Counted from the stretch's first letter, positions 8,571-17,138 are shown. The stretch: DNA of 64,000 nucleotides from Streptomyces tanashiensis (GCF_014648895.1 NZ_BMRZ01000008.1:1-64000), one strand, 5' to 3'. Translations and numbers: made by a program. Notes: a model not told the origin generated them from the sequence alone.

Positions 8571-8670
8571 CCCCGGACCCCGTACCGGCCGGAGCCTGAC
8601 CCGGCCTATGTCGTGACCCTGCCCCGACGTCGCCCCGGCGCCGCCCCGGCCCCGTCCTGACGCGCGACTG

Positions 8671-8690
8671 ATACCCCCACACGGTATATT
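8671..8690 (+). promoter_or_regulatory. CsoR-like copper operator overlapping a -10 box
   Basis: ATACCCCCACACGGTAT (8671-8687) has perfect ATACC/GGTAT arms around a C-rich centre. This is the general form of CsoR operators (A/T-flanked, C/G-rich pseudo-palindrome). It overlaps TATATT (8685-8690), a good -10 hexamer, 22 bp before the DUF6153 start. The location before a copper-type gene set supports the call. Confidence 0.5.
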
Positions 8691-8711
8691 CGCCGCCGGG
8701 AGGTCATGACT

Positions 8712-9131
8712 GTGCGTACACACCGAGCGGAACGCGGTGGACGGGCGGGAGGTGCCGTGGCGCACCTCCTGCTCGTCGTCGTGCTCGCGCTCGGGGTGTT
8801 CCTCATGCACGCCGTCGGCCACCCCGAGGGCTCCGGCGGCGGCACGGGCACCGCTGCCGCCGCGCACCACGGCGCCGCGGCGCACGCCGCCGCCCCGCAC
8901 GACGGCGGGGACTCCGACGTCCGGCACGAACCGGGTACGGGGATGGACATGACCACGCTCTGCGTGGCGGTCCTCGGCGTCTGGCTCCTCGCGGGACTCG
9001 TCCGGGCCGCGCTCGGACGCCGCCCCGACTGGCTCGCCCTCCTCCTCGCGCGGCTCACGCCCGCGCTCGGCCCGCACGCCCCGCCGCGCCGGCCCCCCGA
9101 CCTCGCCCAGCTGTCCGTCCTGCGGATCTAG
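8712..9131 (+). CDS. DUF6153 family membrane protein
   Basis: The product is 139 residues from GTG 8712, which lies 8 bases after GGGAGG; an ATG at 8706 is only 2 bases away. It has a hydrophobic helix (VAHLLLVVVLALGVFLMHAV), a His/Ala/Gly-rich loop (AAAAHHGAAAHAAAPHDGG, ending RHEPGTGMDM), a second helix (LCVAVLGVWLLAGLV) and the family tail PPDLAQLSVLRI. The His/Met-rich extracytoplasmic loop is suited to binding Cu or a similar soft metal. It is followed by a DUF305 lipoprotein and a propeller lipoprotein, a recurring actinobacterial set. Confidence 0.8.
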   Translation: MRTHRAERGGRAGGAVAHLLLVVVLALGVFLMHAVGHPEGSGGGTGTAAAAHHGAAAHAAAPHDGGDSDVRHEPGTGMDMTTLCVAVLGVWLLAGLVRAALGRRPDWLALLLARLTPALGPHAPPRRPPDLAQLSVLRI

Positions 9132-9239
9132 GCCGTACCGCCACCGCGGGAGCGCCCCGCGCTGCCCGTGAACGCATCGGCCTGCCCCTTTCCGTACGCG
9201 TACTCCGTACGTACGAACAGCACACGAGGTATCACCCAC

Positions 9240-9893
9240 ATGCGTGCCTTCACCCACCGCACCGCCCGGAAGTCCGCCCTCGCGGGCGCCGTCACCGCCA
9301 CCGCCCTCCTGCTCGCCGCCTGCGGCGCCGAGGACGGCACGAGCGGGATGGACCACGGCGGCGCCTCCACGTCGGTCACCGTGTCCCCCTCCGCCACCAC
9401 CACGCCGGGGGCCGGCGCCGAGGCCGGAGCGCCGGGCGCCTTCAACGACGCGGACGTCATGTTCGCGCAGATGATGATCCCCCACCACCAGCAGGCCCTG
9501 GAGATGGCGAAGCTCGCCGACGGCCGGGCCGAGGACCCCGAGGTCAAGAAGCTGGTCGCCGCCATCGAGCGGGCCCAGGACCCGGAGATCCAGAAGATGA
9601 AGGCCTGGCTGAAGGGCTGGGGCAAGCCCGAGTCCGCCGCCCACGGCTCCGGACACGGCATGTCCGGGATGATGTCCGACCAGGACATGCAGGACCTCGC
9701 CGCCGCCAAGGGCAAGGCCTTCGACCGCACCTTCGCCGAGCTGATGATCGCCCACCACGACGGCGCCGTCGCCATGGCGAAGGACGAGCAGAAGAACGGC
9801 CGCAACGCCACGGCCAGGAAGCTCGCCGACGACGTCGTGCGGACCCAGTCCGCCGAGGTCGCCCAGCTGCGGACGATCCTCGACCGGCTCTGA
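9240..9893 (+). CDS. DUF305 lipoprotein, probable copper-handling protein
   Basis: The 217-residue secreted lipoprotein has a signal peptide with lipobox LLLAACG, placing the lipidated Cys near residue 27. A Ser/Thr/Pro linker follows, then a duplicated DUF305 helical domain with MFAQMMIPHHQQALEMAKLA near residues 80-100 and FAELMIAHHDGAVAMAKDEQ near 168-187. The paired HH and nearby Met residues are the conserved putative metal ligands of the ferritin-like DUF305 fold. ATG at 9240 follows GAGG at 10 bases. It lies between the DUF6153 and propeller lipoprotein genes and is likely co-regulated with them. Confidence 0.85.
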   Translation: MRAFTHRTARKSALAGAVTATALLLAACGAEDGTSGMDHGGASTSVTVSPSATTTPGAGAEAGAPGAFNDADVMFAQMMIPHHQQALEMAKLADGRAEDPEVKKLVAAIERAQDPEIQKMKAWLKGWGKPESAAHGSGHGMSGMMSDQDMQDLAAAKGKAFDRTFAELMIAHHDGAVAMAKDEQKNGRNATARKLADDVVRTQSAEVAQLRTILDRL

Positions 9894-10014
9894 GTCATTC
9901 CTTCCCCTCCCCCGGCCACGCGCGCGCGTGCGTCACGGGCGGCCCGTCCCTCCCGGGGACGGGCCGCCCCCGCCGCCGTGCCCCGGGGACTCCCGTACCC
10001 CTGGCGAAAGAACG

Positions 10015-10896
10015 ATGAAGACGTACTTCTCCGGCCGCTCGGCCGCACCTCTCGGCGCCGCCCTCGCCGCCGCCCTCGCCCTGACCCTCACCGCCTGCTC
10101 CGCCGGGGACCCGGCACCCGCCGACGACGCCGGATCGACCCTCAGCCACATCCACGGCCTCGGACTGCGTGGCGACACCCTCTACGTGGCCACCCACCAG
10201 GGCATCCACAGCCCGGACGCCGACGGGCGACCGGCCCTCGTCGGCGACCGCCGCGACGACTTCATGGGGTTCACGGTCACCGCCGGGGGCGACTTCCTCG
10301 CCAGCGGGCACCCTGCACCCGGCGACGACCGCCCCGCCGACCTCGGACTCATCGCGTCCACGGACGCCGGCCGCACCTGGCGGGAGAAGTCCCTGGCGGG
10401 GAAGGTCGACTTCCACGCCCTCGACACCGCGTCCGACGCCACCGTCTACGGCTACGACAGCGCCGCAGGTCTGCTGCGGGTCAGCCCCGACGGCGTCACC
10501 TGGGACGACCGCGCCGCGCTGCGCGCCCTCGACATCGCCGTCTCCCCCACCGCCCCGGACACCGTCCTCGCCACCACCGAGACCGGCGTGGTCCGCTCCA
10601 CGGACGGCGGCCGGACCTTCGCCCCGGTCTCCGGGCGGGTCCTCGCGTACGTCTCCTGGGCCGCCCCCGACGCACTCTTCGGCATCGACCCGGACGGCGT
10701 CCTCTTCCGGGGGACGGGCGGGGGAACCTCCTGGACACGGGTCGGCACCGTGCCGGGCGGCGCCCCGCAGGCGCTCACAGCCGTGGACGCCGGCCGCCTG
10801 CTCGTCGCGACGCAGGACGGGGTGTACGAGTCCCGTGACGGGGGCCGCCGCTTCGACCGGCGCATGGCGGCGGAGTCCGGGGACGGCGGCCACTGA
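10015..10896 (+). CDS. F510_1955-type beta-propeller lipoprotein
   Basis: The 293-residue lipoprotein has signal peptide and lipobox LTLTACS. A six- or seven-bladed BNR/sialidase-like propeller follows, with Asp-box-like repeats (STDAGRTW, SPDGVTWDD, STDGGRTF, SRDGGRRF). Annotations of this family say glycosyl hydrolase by fold only; I see no sialidase Arg triad, so catalysis is doubtful. The start is ATG 10015 after GAAAGAACG. It lies third in the copper-type cluster, 121 bp after the DUF305 gene. A periplasmic scaffold or metal-binding role is an inference. Confidence 0.75.
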   Translation: MKTYFSGRSAAPLGAALAAALALTLTACSAGDPAPADDAGSTLSHIHGLGLRGDTLYVATHQGIHSPDADGRPALVGDRRDDFMGFTVTAGGDFLASGHPAPGDDRPADLGLIASTDAGRTWREKSLAGKVDFHALDTASDATVYGYDSAAGLLRVSPDGVTWDDRAALRALDIAVSPTAPDTVLATTETGVVRSTDGGRTFAPVSGRVLAYVSWAAPDALFGIDPDGVLFRGTGGGTSWTRVGTVPGGAPQALTAVDAGRLLVATQDGVYESRDGGRRFDRRMAAESGDGGH

Positions 10897-11003
10897 GCGG
10901 AACCTGCGGGCGCTGACCGGCGAGCCGGCGGGCGTGGCTCGGCAGCCGGGCCCCTACCGGCTGCCCTGGGCGCCCCGGCCGGCAGGCCGGGGCGCCCGGG
11001 CCG

Positions 11004-11171
11004 GCTCCCCACGCTCCCGGCCGACAGGCCAGCGCGCCCCGGCCGGCTCCCCAGGCCCCCGGCCGACAGGCCAGCGCGCCCGGGCCAGCTCCCCAGGCTC
11101 CCGACCGACTGGCCGAGGTGCCCCGGCCGAATCCCTATGCCCCCGGCCGACAGGCCAGCGCGCCCCAGCCT
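11004..11171. repeat. Four 42-bp tandem repeats between convergent genes
   Basis: Units start at 11004, 11046, 11088 and 11130. Each begins GCTCCCCAGGCTCCCGGCCG or a close variant and ends near GCGCCCCGGCCG. A fifth, partial unit starts at 11172 and a degenerate copy lies just upstream (about 10960-11003). The array sits between the stops of the propeller lipoprotein (10896) and the amidohydrolase (11177). Unit length is divisible by three and the array is open on both strands, but it lies outside both genes. Confidence 0.85.
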
Positions 11172-11176
11172 GCTCC

Positions 11177-12838
11177 CTAGGCTCCCCGCCCTCGGTCCAC
11201 GACCACCTCGCCGCCGACCACGACCGTCTCCGCCACCGTGCCCGGGATCTCCTCGGGGGCGATCCGCAGGATGTCGCGGGAGAGGACGACGAAGTCGGCC
11301 AGCTTGCCCACCGTCAGGGAGCCCCGTTCGTGCTCCAGGAAGTTGGCGTAGGCCGAGCCCATCGTGTAGCCCTCGACGGCGGTGGCGACGTCGATCGTCT
11401 CGCCCGCCGTCCAGGCCTCGCCGCCGCCGGGCGGGCGGCGGGTGACGGCGGCGTGGATGCCGACCATCGGGTCCATCTCGGCGACGTTCCAGTCGCTGGA
11501 GAGGGCGAGGACCGCGCCGGCCGCGTGCAGGCTGCGCAGCGGCCAGGCCTTGTGCCAGCGCTCGGGGCCGACGTTCTCGGCCCAGTCCTGGCCGGGTCCG
11601 GCGATGTCGGGGGCGGCGTGCCGGGGCTGCATGCAGGCGACGACGCCGAGCGCGGCGAAGCGCGGGGTGTCGGCGGGGTCGAGGCACTCGACGTGGACGA
11701 CCTGGTGGCGGGCGTCGCGCGGCCCGTTGACGGCGCGGGCCCGTTCGACGGCGTCGAGGACGGTGCGGATGCCCCGGTCCCCGGTGGCGTGGACGAAGCA
11801 CTGGAAGCCGCGCGCGTCGAGCCGGGTGAGCAGCTCGGCGAACTCCTCGGGCGGGTAGAAGGTGTCGCCGCGGTGGTGGGAGCATCCGGCGTACGGCTCG
11901 AGGAGGGCGGCGGTGCGGGGCTCGACGACGTCGTCGATGTACAGCTTGAGCGGGCCCACCCGCAGCCGGTCGTCGGCGTACTCGTCGGCCGCGGCCTCGA
12001 AGGCGTCCAGGTCCGCCTCGGTGGTGCCGCGCGGGTGGAAGAGCGCGGCGACGATCCGGGAGCGCAGCCGGCCCTCGTGGCGGGCGCGCTCGAAGAGGGC
12101 GAGGTCGTCGAGGGAGTTCTGCGGCTCCACGACGGTGGTGATGCCGTAGCCGATGGCGTCGTCCAGGCTCTTGGCGAGCCGTCCGTACTGGCGGTCGGGC
12201 GAGGCCCAGGGGAGGCCGAGCTCGCGCAGGGCGCGGTGGCCCTCGCGGGAGAGGCCCTTGATCGCGAAGTCCTTGACGAATCCGGTGGGCTCGCCGGTGG
12301 CGGGGTCGGTGACGGCCCGCCCGAAGGGCAGCTCGGTGTGGTCGCGGTCGACGCCGAGCGCGCGGAGGGCCGCGGTGTTGAGCCAGGCGGTGTGGACGTC
12401 GTAGCTGAGGACGAGGGCGGGGGTGTTCCCGGTGGCCGGGTCGAGGTCGGCGGCGGTGGGCATCCGCCCGTCGGGTATCGCGGAGTAGTCGAAGGCCTCG
12501 GCCTCGATCCACGCGGCGTCGGGGTGGGCCTCGTGCCAGGTACGGATGCGCTCGTGGATCGCGTCGAGGGTGCGGGCTCCGGCGAGCTGGACGCAGGCGT
12601 CGTCGGAGCCGAGGCGCACGTGGTTGTGGGCGTCGACGAAGCCGGGCAGGACGAGTCGCCCGCCGGCGTCGAGGATCCGGGTGTCGGGGCCCGTCCAGTC
12701 GGCCGCCTCGGCGTCGGGGCCGATCCAGACGATCCGGCCGGCGCGGACGGCGAGGGCCTGGGCCTCGGGGAGCGCCGGGTCGACGGTGTGGATGCGGGCC
12801 CCGGTGAGGACGAGGTCGGCGGGGGCGGTGCGGTTCAT
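11177..12838 (-). CDS. YtcJ-like metal-dependent amidohydrolase
   Basis: The 553-residue protein belongs to the Amidohydro_3 group (YtcJ, N-substituted formamide deformylase). Motifs include VDAHNHVRLGS (first metal His pair, near residue 62), VHATGDRGIRTVLDA (metal His and Arg region, near 365), and SSDWNVAEMDPMVGIHAAVTR with the catalytic Asp. The C-terminal composite-domain strand GKLADFVVLSRDI is also present. It should hydrolyse an amide, formamide or cyclic ureide; the substrate is not readable. It starts at ATG 12838 and runs in the same direction as the NCS1 nucleobase/hydantoin permease 35 bp upstream, suggesting import and hydrolysis of a nitrogen compound. Confidence 0.8.
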   Translation of the reverse strand: MNRTAPADLVLTGARIHTVDPALPEAQALAVRAGRIVWIGPDAEAADWTGPDTRILDAGGRLVLPGFVDAHNHVRLGSDDACVQLAGARTLDAIHERIRTWHEAHPDAAWIEAEAFDYSAIPDGRMPTAADLDPATGNTPALVLSYDVHTAWLNTAALRALGVDRDHTELPFGRAVTDPATGEPTGFVKDFAIKGLSREGHRALRELGLPWASPDRQYGRLAKSLDDAIGYGITTVVEPQNSLDDLALFERARHEGRLRSRIVAALFHPRGTTEADLDAFEAAADEYADDRLRVGPLKLYIDDVVEPRTAALLEPYAGCSHHRGDTFYPPEEFAELLTRLDARGFQCFVHATGDRGIRTVLDAVERARAVNGPRDARHQVVHVECLDPADTPRFAALGVVACMQPRHAAPDIAGPGQDWAENVGPERWHKAWPLRSLHAAGAVLALSSDWNVAEMDPMVGIHAAVTRRPPGGGEAWTAGETIDVATAVEGYTMGSAYANFLEHERGSLTVGKLADFVVLSRDILRIAPEEIPGTVAETVVVGGEVVVDRGRGA

Positions 12839-12873
12839 GGGGTGGGACTCCGGTGTCGTACGAGGGGGGGTTA

Positions 12874-14274
12874 CTAAACGGGGGTGACGCGCCCGCGGGC
12901 GAGGAGCACGTACACCAGGGCGGAGACGAGCGCGCCGAGGAGCGTGAGGTCCGCGCCGCCGAGCGGGGCGACGAGGGGGCCGGTCCACAGCTCGGAGTCG
13001 CAGGTGAGCGCGGAGAAGAGGAGGCCGGCGAGGAGCGCGGTCAGGCCGGCCGGGTGCCAGCCCGAGCGGTACCAGTAGGCGCCGCCGGTGTCCGCGTGCA
13101 GTCCGGCGGAGTCGTAGGTGCAGCGGCGCAGGACCATGTCGGCGAGGAAGACCCCGCCCCAGGGGGCGAAGACGATGATCAGGAGGGAGAGGAAGGAGAG
13201 GAGGGAGGTGGTGAAGTCGGTGAGGAAGAGCGCGCCGAGGGAGCCGACGGCGGTGACGGCGGCGCTGATGACGATGGCGCGGGCGCGGCTCCAGGGGATG
13301 CCGAGGACCTGGAGGTTCAGGCTCGACGAGTAGAGCGTGATGATCGAGTTGGTGACGGAGCCGCCGAGGACCAGGGCGAGGAAGAGGGGCTGGAACCAGC
13401 CGGGGAGGAGGCTCTCGGTGCCCGCGACGGCGTCGGTCATGTCGACCTGGGTCGCGGCGGCCACGCCGGCGACGCCGAGGGCGACGGAGGAGACGAAGCC
13501 GCCGAGGGCGCCGCTCCAGGTGAGGGCCTTGAGGCTGGTGGTGCGCGGCAGATAGCGGGTGTAGTCGGCGGGCATGGGGAGGTACGAGAAGGGCCCGGCG
13601 AGCATGACGACGAAGGCGAGGCTCCAGCCGGAGGCGCCGGGCGCGGCGGCGGGGGCCGCGGTGTCGGTGCCCGGCAGGACGAGGACGAGCAGGGCGGCGA
13701 AGCCGACGGCGAGGACGTAGGCCATCCAGCGCTCGGCGAACTGGACGGTGGCGTGGCCCCAGAGGGCGACGGCGAAGGTCAGCGCGAGGGTGACGGCGAG
13801 CGCGAGGGCGCGGGCGGCGGGTCCGCCGTGCCAGCCGAGGTCGGCGAAGAAGGCTTCGAGGGCGAGGGTGCCCACCACGGTGTTGACGATGGTGTAGCCG
13901 ATGCTGACGATCCAGTTCAGCAGGCCGGCGGGCCAGTTGCCGCGTCGGCCGAAGGCGGCGCGCGAGATCACGAGGGTGGCGGTTCCGGTGCGCACTCCGC
14001 TGAGTCCGGCCGCGCCGATGGCGAGGAAGGAGAGGCCGCCGATCACGACGACGGCGGTGGCCTGCCAGAAGGAGAGCCCGAAGGCGACGGCGAGGGCGCC
14101 GTTGATGACGTAGGTGAAGGTGAGGTTCGAGCCGAACCAGAGCCAGAAGACGTCCTTGGCCCCGCCGTGCCGCTCGGCGTCGGGGATGGGGTCGATGCCG
14201 TGCTCCTCGACCTGGAAGACCTCGTCGGTCGCAGTCCGGCCCGTGGTCACGGGCGCCGTCTCGCGTTCGAGCAC
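12874..14274 (-). CDS. NCS1-family nucleobase/hydantoin-type permease
   Basis: The 466-residue, about 12-helix transporter begins with VEEHGIDPIPDAERHG and FWLWFGSNLTFTYVINGALA, the classic NCS1 start (cytosine, allantoin, hydantoin permeases). PMPADYTRYLPRTTS and the NLQVLGIPWSRARA region are also typical. GTG at 14274 is chosen because AGGAG stands 6 bases before it; a longer frame upstream runs through the 41-bp palindrome. The amidohydrolase follows by 35 bp. The palindrome 23 bp upstream probably controls transcription, most simply through the divergent TetR protein. Substrate is unproven; a pyrimidine, hydantoin or amide is likely. Confidence 0.85.
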   Translation of the reverse strand: MLERETAPVTTGRTATDEVFQVEEHGIDPIPDAERHGGAKDVFWLWFGSNLTFTYVINGALAVAFGLSFWQATAVVVIGGLSFLAIGAAGLSGVRTGTATLVISRAAFGRRGNWPAGLLNWIVSIGYTIVNTVVGTLALEAFFADLGWHGGPAARALALAVTLALTFAVALWGHATVQFAERWMAYVLAVGFAALLVLVLPGTDTAAPAAAPGASGWSLAFVVMLAGPFSYLPMPADYTRYLPRTTSLKALTWSGALGGFVSSVALGVAGVAAATQVDMTDAVAGTESLLPGWFQPLFLALVLGGSVTNSIITLYSSSLNLQVLGIPWSRARAIVISAAVTAVGSLGALFLTDFTTSLLSFLSLLIIVFAPWGGVFLADMVLRRCTYDSAGLHADTGGAYWYRSGWHPAGLTALLAGLLFSALTCDSELWTGPLVAPLGGADLTLLGALVSALVYVLLARGRVTPV

Positions 14275-14296
14275 ATCGCGCTCCTGTCGTGGATCG

Positions 14297-14337
14297 ATCT
14301 TGAATGCTGTTCTAAGTTTTAGAACGGCATTCAAGAT
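14297..14337. promoter_or_regulatory. 41-bp near-perfect palindrome (operator candidate)
   Basis: Arms ATCTTGAATGCTGTTCTAA (14297-14315) and TTAGAACGGCATTCAAGAT (14319-14337) match at 18 of 19 positions around GTT. Each arm is itself semi-palindromic (GAA-N5-TTC core), so the element looks like two adjacent repressor boxes. It is strikingly A/T-rich for this genome and lies 23 bp before the permease start and about 110 bp before the TetR start. Confidence 0.7.
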
Positions 14338-14445
14338 GTGCGATGGGTTCGGGCCACGTCAAGACCTTCGGAGGTTGCGGTTAAGGTCGATCCCGCAGGC
14401 AGAGGGCGCGGTGGACCCGCGACGTACAGGACGGGGACGGCGGCG

Positions 14446-15084
14446 GTGGCAGGCGCGGCACGACGGCGGGACGGACACGTCACCCAGGAGCGGATGCTGG
14501 AGGAGGCCATGGCGGCGATCGCCGAGAACGGCCTCGCCACTCTCACCATGTCGGCTCTCGCGGAGCGGCTCGGCACCAGCGGCGGCCACATCCTCTACTA
14601 CTTCGGCAGCAAGGACCTGCTGCTGCTCGCCGCCCTCCGGTGGAGCGAGGCCGCGCTCGCCGAGGAGCGGCGCGCGCTGCTCGCCCGGCGGATCACGGCC
14701 GAGCGCAAGCTCGACCTCTTCCTGCGGCTCTACCTCCCGCGCGGCCCGCGCGATCCGCGCTGGACCCTGTGGATCGAGCTCTGGGCCCGCACCCCCGGCA
14801 ACGCCGCACTCCGCGAGGCGCAGGCCGAACTGGACACGGGCTGGCAGGAGGATCTGGAGGCCCTGCTCGCGGCGGGCGCGGCGCGCCGGCGTTTCGCCCC
14901 ACTGGACGCCGGCGCCCGCGCCTCGGAACTCCTGGCCCTGCTCGACGGGTTGAGCACCCGGGTCGTCCTCGGCCAGGAGACGGGGCCGGATCCCCGGCCC
15001 GCCCTGGAGACCGCACGCTCGGCGGCGCGCGCCCTGATCCCTCCGTACGAGGAGGACGACTCCTCAGCGGGCAAGGGGATGTGA
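14446..15084 (+). CDS. TetR-family regulator, divergent from the NCS1 permease
   Basis: The 212-residue protein has an N-terminal TetR helix-turn-helix (MLEEAMAAIAENGLATLTM, then SALAERLGTSGGHILYYFGSKDLLL, residues about 17-62) and an all-helical ligand domain (ERRALLARRITAERKLDLFLRLYLPRGPRDPRWTLWIELWART). The HILYYFGSKDLL form is shared with BetI/RutR-like regulators. GTG 14446 is preferred because GGGGA lies 8 bases before it and the sequence upstream reads as leader. It very likely represses the permease-amidohydrolase unit through the 41-bp palindrome; the inducer may be the transported compound. Confidence 0.8.
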   Translation: MAGAARRRDGHVTQERMLEEAMAAIAENGLATLTMSALAERLGTSGGHILYYFGSKDLLLLAALRWSEAALAEERRALLARRITAERKLDLFLRLYLPRGPRDPRWTLWIELWARTPGNAALREAQAELDTGWQEDLEALLAAGAARRRFAPLDAGARASELLALLDGLSTRVVLGQETGPDPRPALETARSAARALIPPYEEDDSSAGKGM

Positions 15085-15127
15085 CCTCGCATCACTCTCC
15101 CTCCACCGCAAGGAGGGTGACAGGACA

Positions 15128-16570
15128 TCAGCCCCGATAGGCCTCCAGGAGACGCAGCCACGCCTCGCTCAGCGTCGGATACGCGGGGACGGCGTGCCAC
15201 AGACGCGCGATCGGCACCTCGCCGACGACGGCGACCGTCGCCGAATGGAGGAGCTCTCCGATGCCGGGCCCGACGAAGGCGGCGCCGAGGACCACCTCCC
15301 GCTCCAGGTCCACGACCATCCGGGCGTGCCCCCGGTACCCCTGGGCGTACAGGTCGGCACCGGCGACCTGCCGCATGTCGAGGTCCACGGCCCGCACCCG
15401 GTGGCCGGCCCGCTCCGCCTCCGCGAGCGTGAGCCCGACGGAGGCCGCCTCGGGGTCGCTGAAGACGACCTGCGGCACGGCGGCGTGGTCGGCGGTGGCC
15501 GCGTGCGCGCCCCACCGTCCGGCGTCCAGGGAGTCGTCGCCGTGCGCGCGGGCGGCGATCGCGGCGCCCGCGATCCGTGCCTGGTACTTGCCCTGATGGG
15601 TCATGAGCGCACGGTGGTTGACGTCGCCGACGGCGTAGAGCCAGTCGGTTCCGGTGACCCGGAGGCTGTCGTCGACGTCGAGCCAGGAGCCCGGGGTCAG
15701 GCCGACCGTCTCCAGGCCGATGTCCTCGGTGCGCGGCCTCCGGCCGGTCGCGAAGAGCACCTCGTCGCCCTCGACGTGGTCGCCGCCCTCCAGGACCACG
15801 GTGACCGGCCCGGTTCCCCCGTCCCGTACCACCGCGCTCACCGCCGCGCCGGTACGGATGTCGGCGCCGCGCGTGACGAGCGCGGCGGCCACGTGCTCGC
15901 CGAGGAACGGCTCCATGCGCGGCAGCAGCCCTCCGCCCCGTACGAGCAGGGTCACCTTCGCGCCCAGCGCCTGCCAGGCGGTGGCCATCTCCACGCCCAC
16001 CACTCCCCCGCCGACCACGACGAGCCGCTCGGGCACCCGGTCGGCGCTGGTCGCCTCGCGGCTGGTCCAGGGGTGCGCCCCGGGCAGTCCCGGCAGCTCC
16101 GGGAGGAGGGCGCGGGTGCCGGTGCAGACGACGACGGCGTGCCGGGCGGTGAGCACATGACGCTCGCCCTCGGGGCTCGTGACCTCGACCCGGCGCGGCC
16201 CGAGGAGCCGGCCGTGGCCCCGGAGGACCCGGACGCCGATCGAGTCCAGCCAGTCGATCTGGCCGTCGTCCTTCCAGTGGCCGACGACGTCGTCCCGGTG
16301 GGTGAAGACCTCCATCGCGTCCAGCGGCCCGTAGACCGACTCGCGCAGCCCGGCGACCTTGCGGGCGTCGGAGCGGGCGATCGCGGGGCGCAGCAGTGCC
16401 TTGCTGGGCATGCACGCCCAGTACGAGCACTCGCCGCCGATCAGTTCGCTCTCGACGATCGCCGCGGTGAGGCCGCCCGCCCGCACCCGGTCGACGACGT
16501 TCTCGCCGACGGGGCCCGCGCCGATCACCACCACGTCGTAGCCGTGCTCGTCTTCCACCGTTCGTGTCAT
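15128..16570 (-). CDS. Pyridine nucleotide-disulfide oxidoreductase (Lpd/MerA-like)
   Basis: The 480-residue flavoprotein has an N-terminal FAD motif (VVVIGAGPVGENVV). The redox pair is C48/C53 in GGECSYWACMPSKALLRP. An NAD(P)-binding motif (LVVVGGGVVGVEMATAW) and the C-terminal dimer-interface HAVPAYPTLSEAW, with the catalytic His-Glu dyad, complete the family set. The Cys spacing (C-X4-C) equals that of lipoamide dehydrogenases, but SYWA replaces the usual LNVG. No 2-oxoacid dehydrogenase genes are near, so a different disulfide or quinone substrate is likely. Start ATG 16570; the thioredoxin gene is divergent, 113 bp away, which fits a thiol-redox role. Confidence 0.8.
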   Translation of the reverse strand: MTRTVEDEHGYDVVVIGAGPVGENVVDRVRAGGLTAAIVESELIGGECSYWACMPSKALLRPAIARSDARKVAGLRESVYGPLDAMEVFTHRDDVVGHWKDDGQIDWLDSIGVRVLRGHGRLLGPRRVEVTSPEGERHVLTARHAVVVCTGTRALLPELPGLPGAHPWTSREATSADRVPERLVVVGGGVVGVEMATAWQALGAKVTLLVRGGGLLPRMEPFLGEHVAAALVTRGADIRTGAAVSAVVRDGGTGPVTVVLEGGDHVEGDEVLFATGRRPRTEDIGLETVGLTPGSWLDVDDSLRVTGTDWLYAVGDVNHRALMTHQGKYQARIAGAAIAARAHGDDSLDAGRWGAHAATADHAAVPQVVFSDPEAASVGLTLAEAERAGHRVRAVDLDMRQVAGADLYAQGYRGHARMVVDLEREVVLGAAFVGPGIGELLHSATVAVVGEVPIARLWHAVPAYPTLSEAWLRLLEAYRG

Positions 16571-16683
16571 GGGTCCCAGTCTGGTGGCAGCGGTGCGGAA
16601 TAGCGCGGCTCGATACGCCGTTGTGCCGGGCGAGTCCCCAGGGGACCGTGAGGACACCGCCAGGAGACCGAAAGGCAGGCAGC

Positions 16684-17049
16684 ATGAGCACCGTAGAGCT
16701 CACCAAGGACAACTTCGACGAGATCGTGAGCGGAGGCGACTTCGTCCTGATCGACTTCTGGGCTTCCTGGTGCGGTCCCTGCCGTCAGTTCGCCCCGGTC
16801 TTCGAGGCCGCGTCCGAGCGCCACCAGGACCTCGTCTTCGCGAAGGTCGACACCGAGGCGCAGCAGGAGCTCGCGGCGGCGTTCGAGATCCGCTCGATCC
16901 CGACCCTGATGATCGTCCGCGACAACGTGGCCGTGTTCGCGCAGCCCGGCGCCCTGCCGGAGGCCGCCCTGGAGGACGTCATCGGGCAGGCCCGCAAGCT
17001 GGACATGGACGAGGTCCGCAAGTCCATCGCGGACGCGCAGGCGAAGTGA
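16684..17049 (+). CDS. Thioredoxin
   Basis: The 121-residue cytosolic thioredoxin has WASWCGPCRQFAP with redox cysteines 30 and 33 and the cis-proline motif RSIPTLM near residue 75. It is slightly longer than Trx1 because of a C-terminal helix (LDMDEVRKSIADAQAK). No signal peptide is present. It reduces protein disulfides using thioredoxin reductase, which is not encoded intact here; only a trxB fragment is present near 43.5 kb. It is divergent from the flavin disulfide reductase and is followed by a strong terminator hairpin. Confidence 0.9.
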   Translation: MSTVELTKDNFDEIVSGGDFVLIDFWASWCGPCRQFAPVFEAASERHQDLVFAKVDTEAQQELAAAFEIRSIPTLMIVRDNVAVFAQPGALPEAALEDVIGQARKLDMDEVRKSIADAQAK

Positions 17050-17054
17050 CCCAC

Positions 17055-17095
17055 CGCGAGGGGGGTACGGGAGAACCTCCCGTACCCCCCTCGCG
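17055..17095. terminator. Bidirectional terminator between trx and thiolase genes
   Basis: A perfect 19-bp stem (CGCGAGGGGGGTACGGGAG and its complement) with loop AAC lies 5 bases after the thioredoxin stop. It is 43 bases from the end of the convergent thiolase gene. Confidence 0.85.
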
Positions 17096-17138
17096 TCATG
17101 TCCGCGGGCTCGTCGCCCTCACCGCTCCGGCGCCGGCG

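Noticed and set aside
11004..11171. CRISPR array
   Set aside because: The 42-bp units are head to tail with no unique spacers.
12853..14322. A 489-codon Glu/Gly-rich plus-strand frame opposite the NCS1 permease
   Set aside because: It is the mirror of the permease codon bias, has no ribosome site and no recognisable domain.
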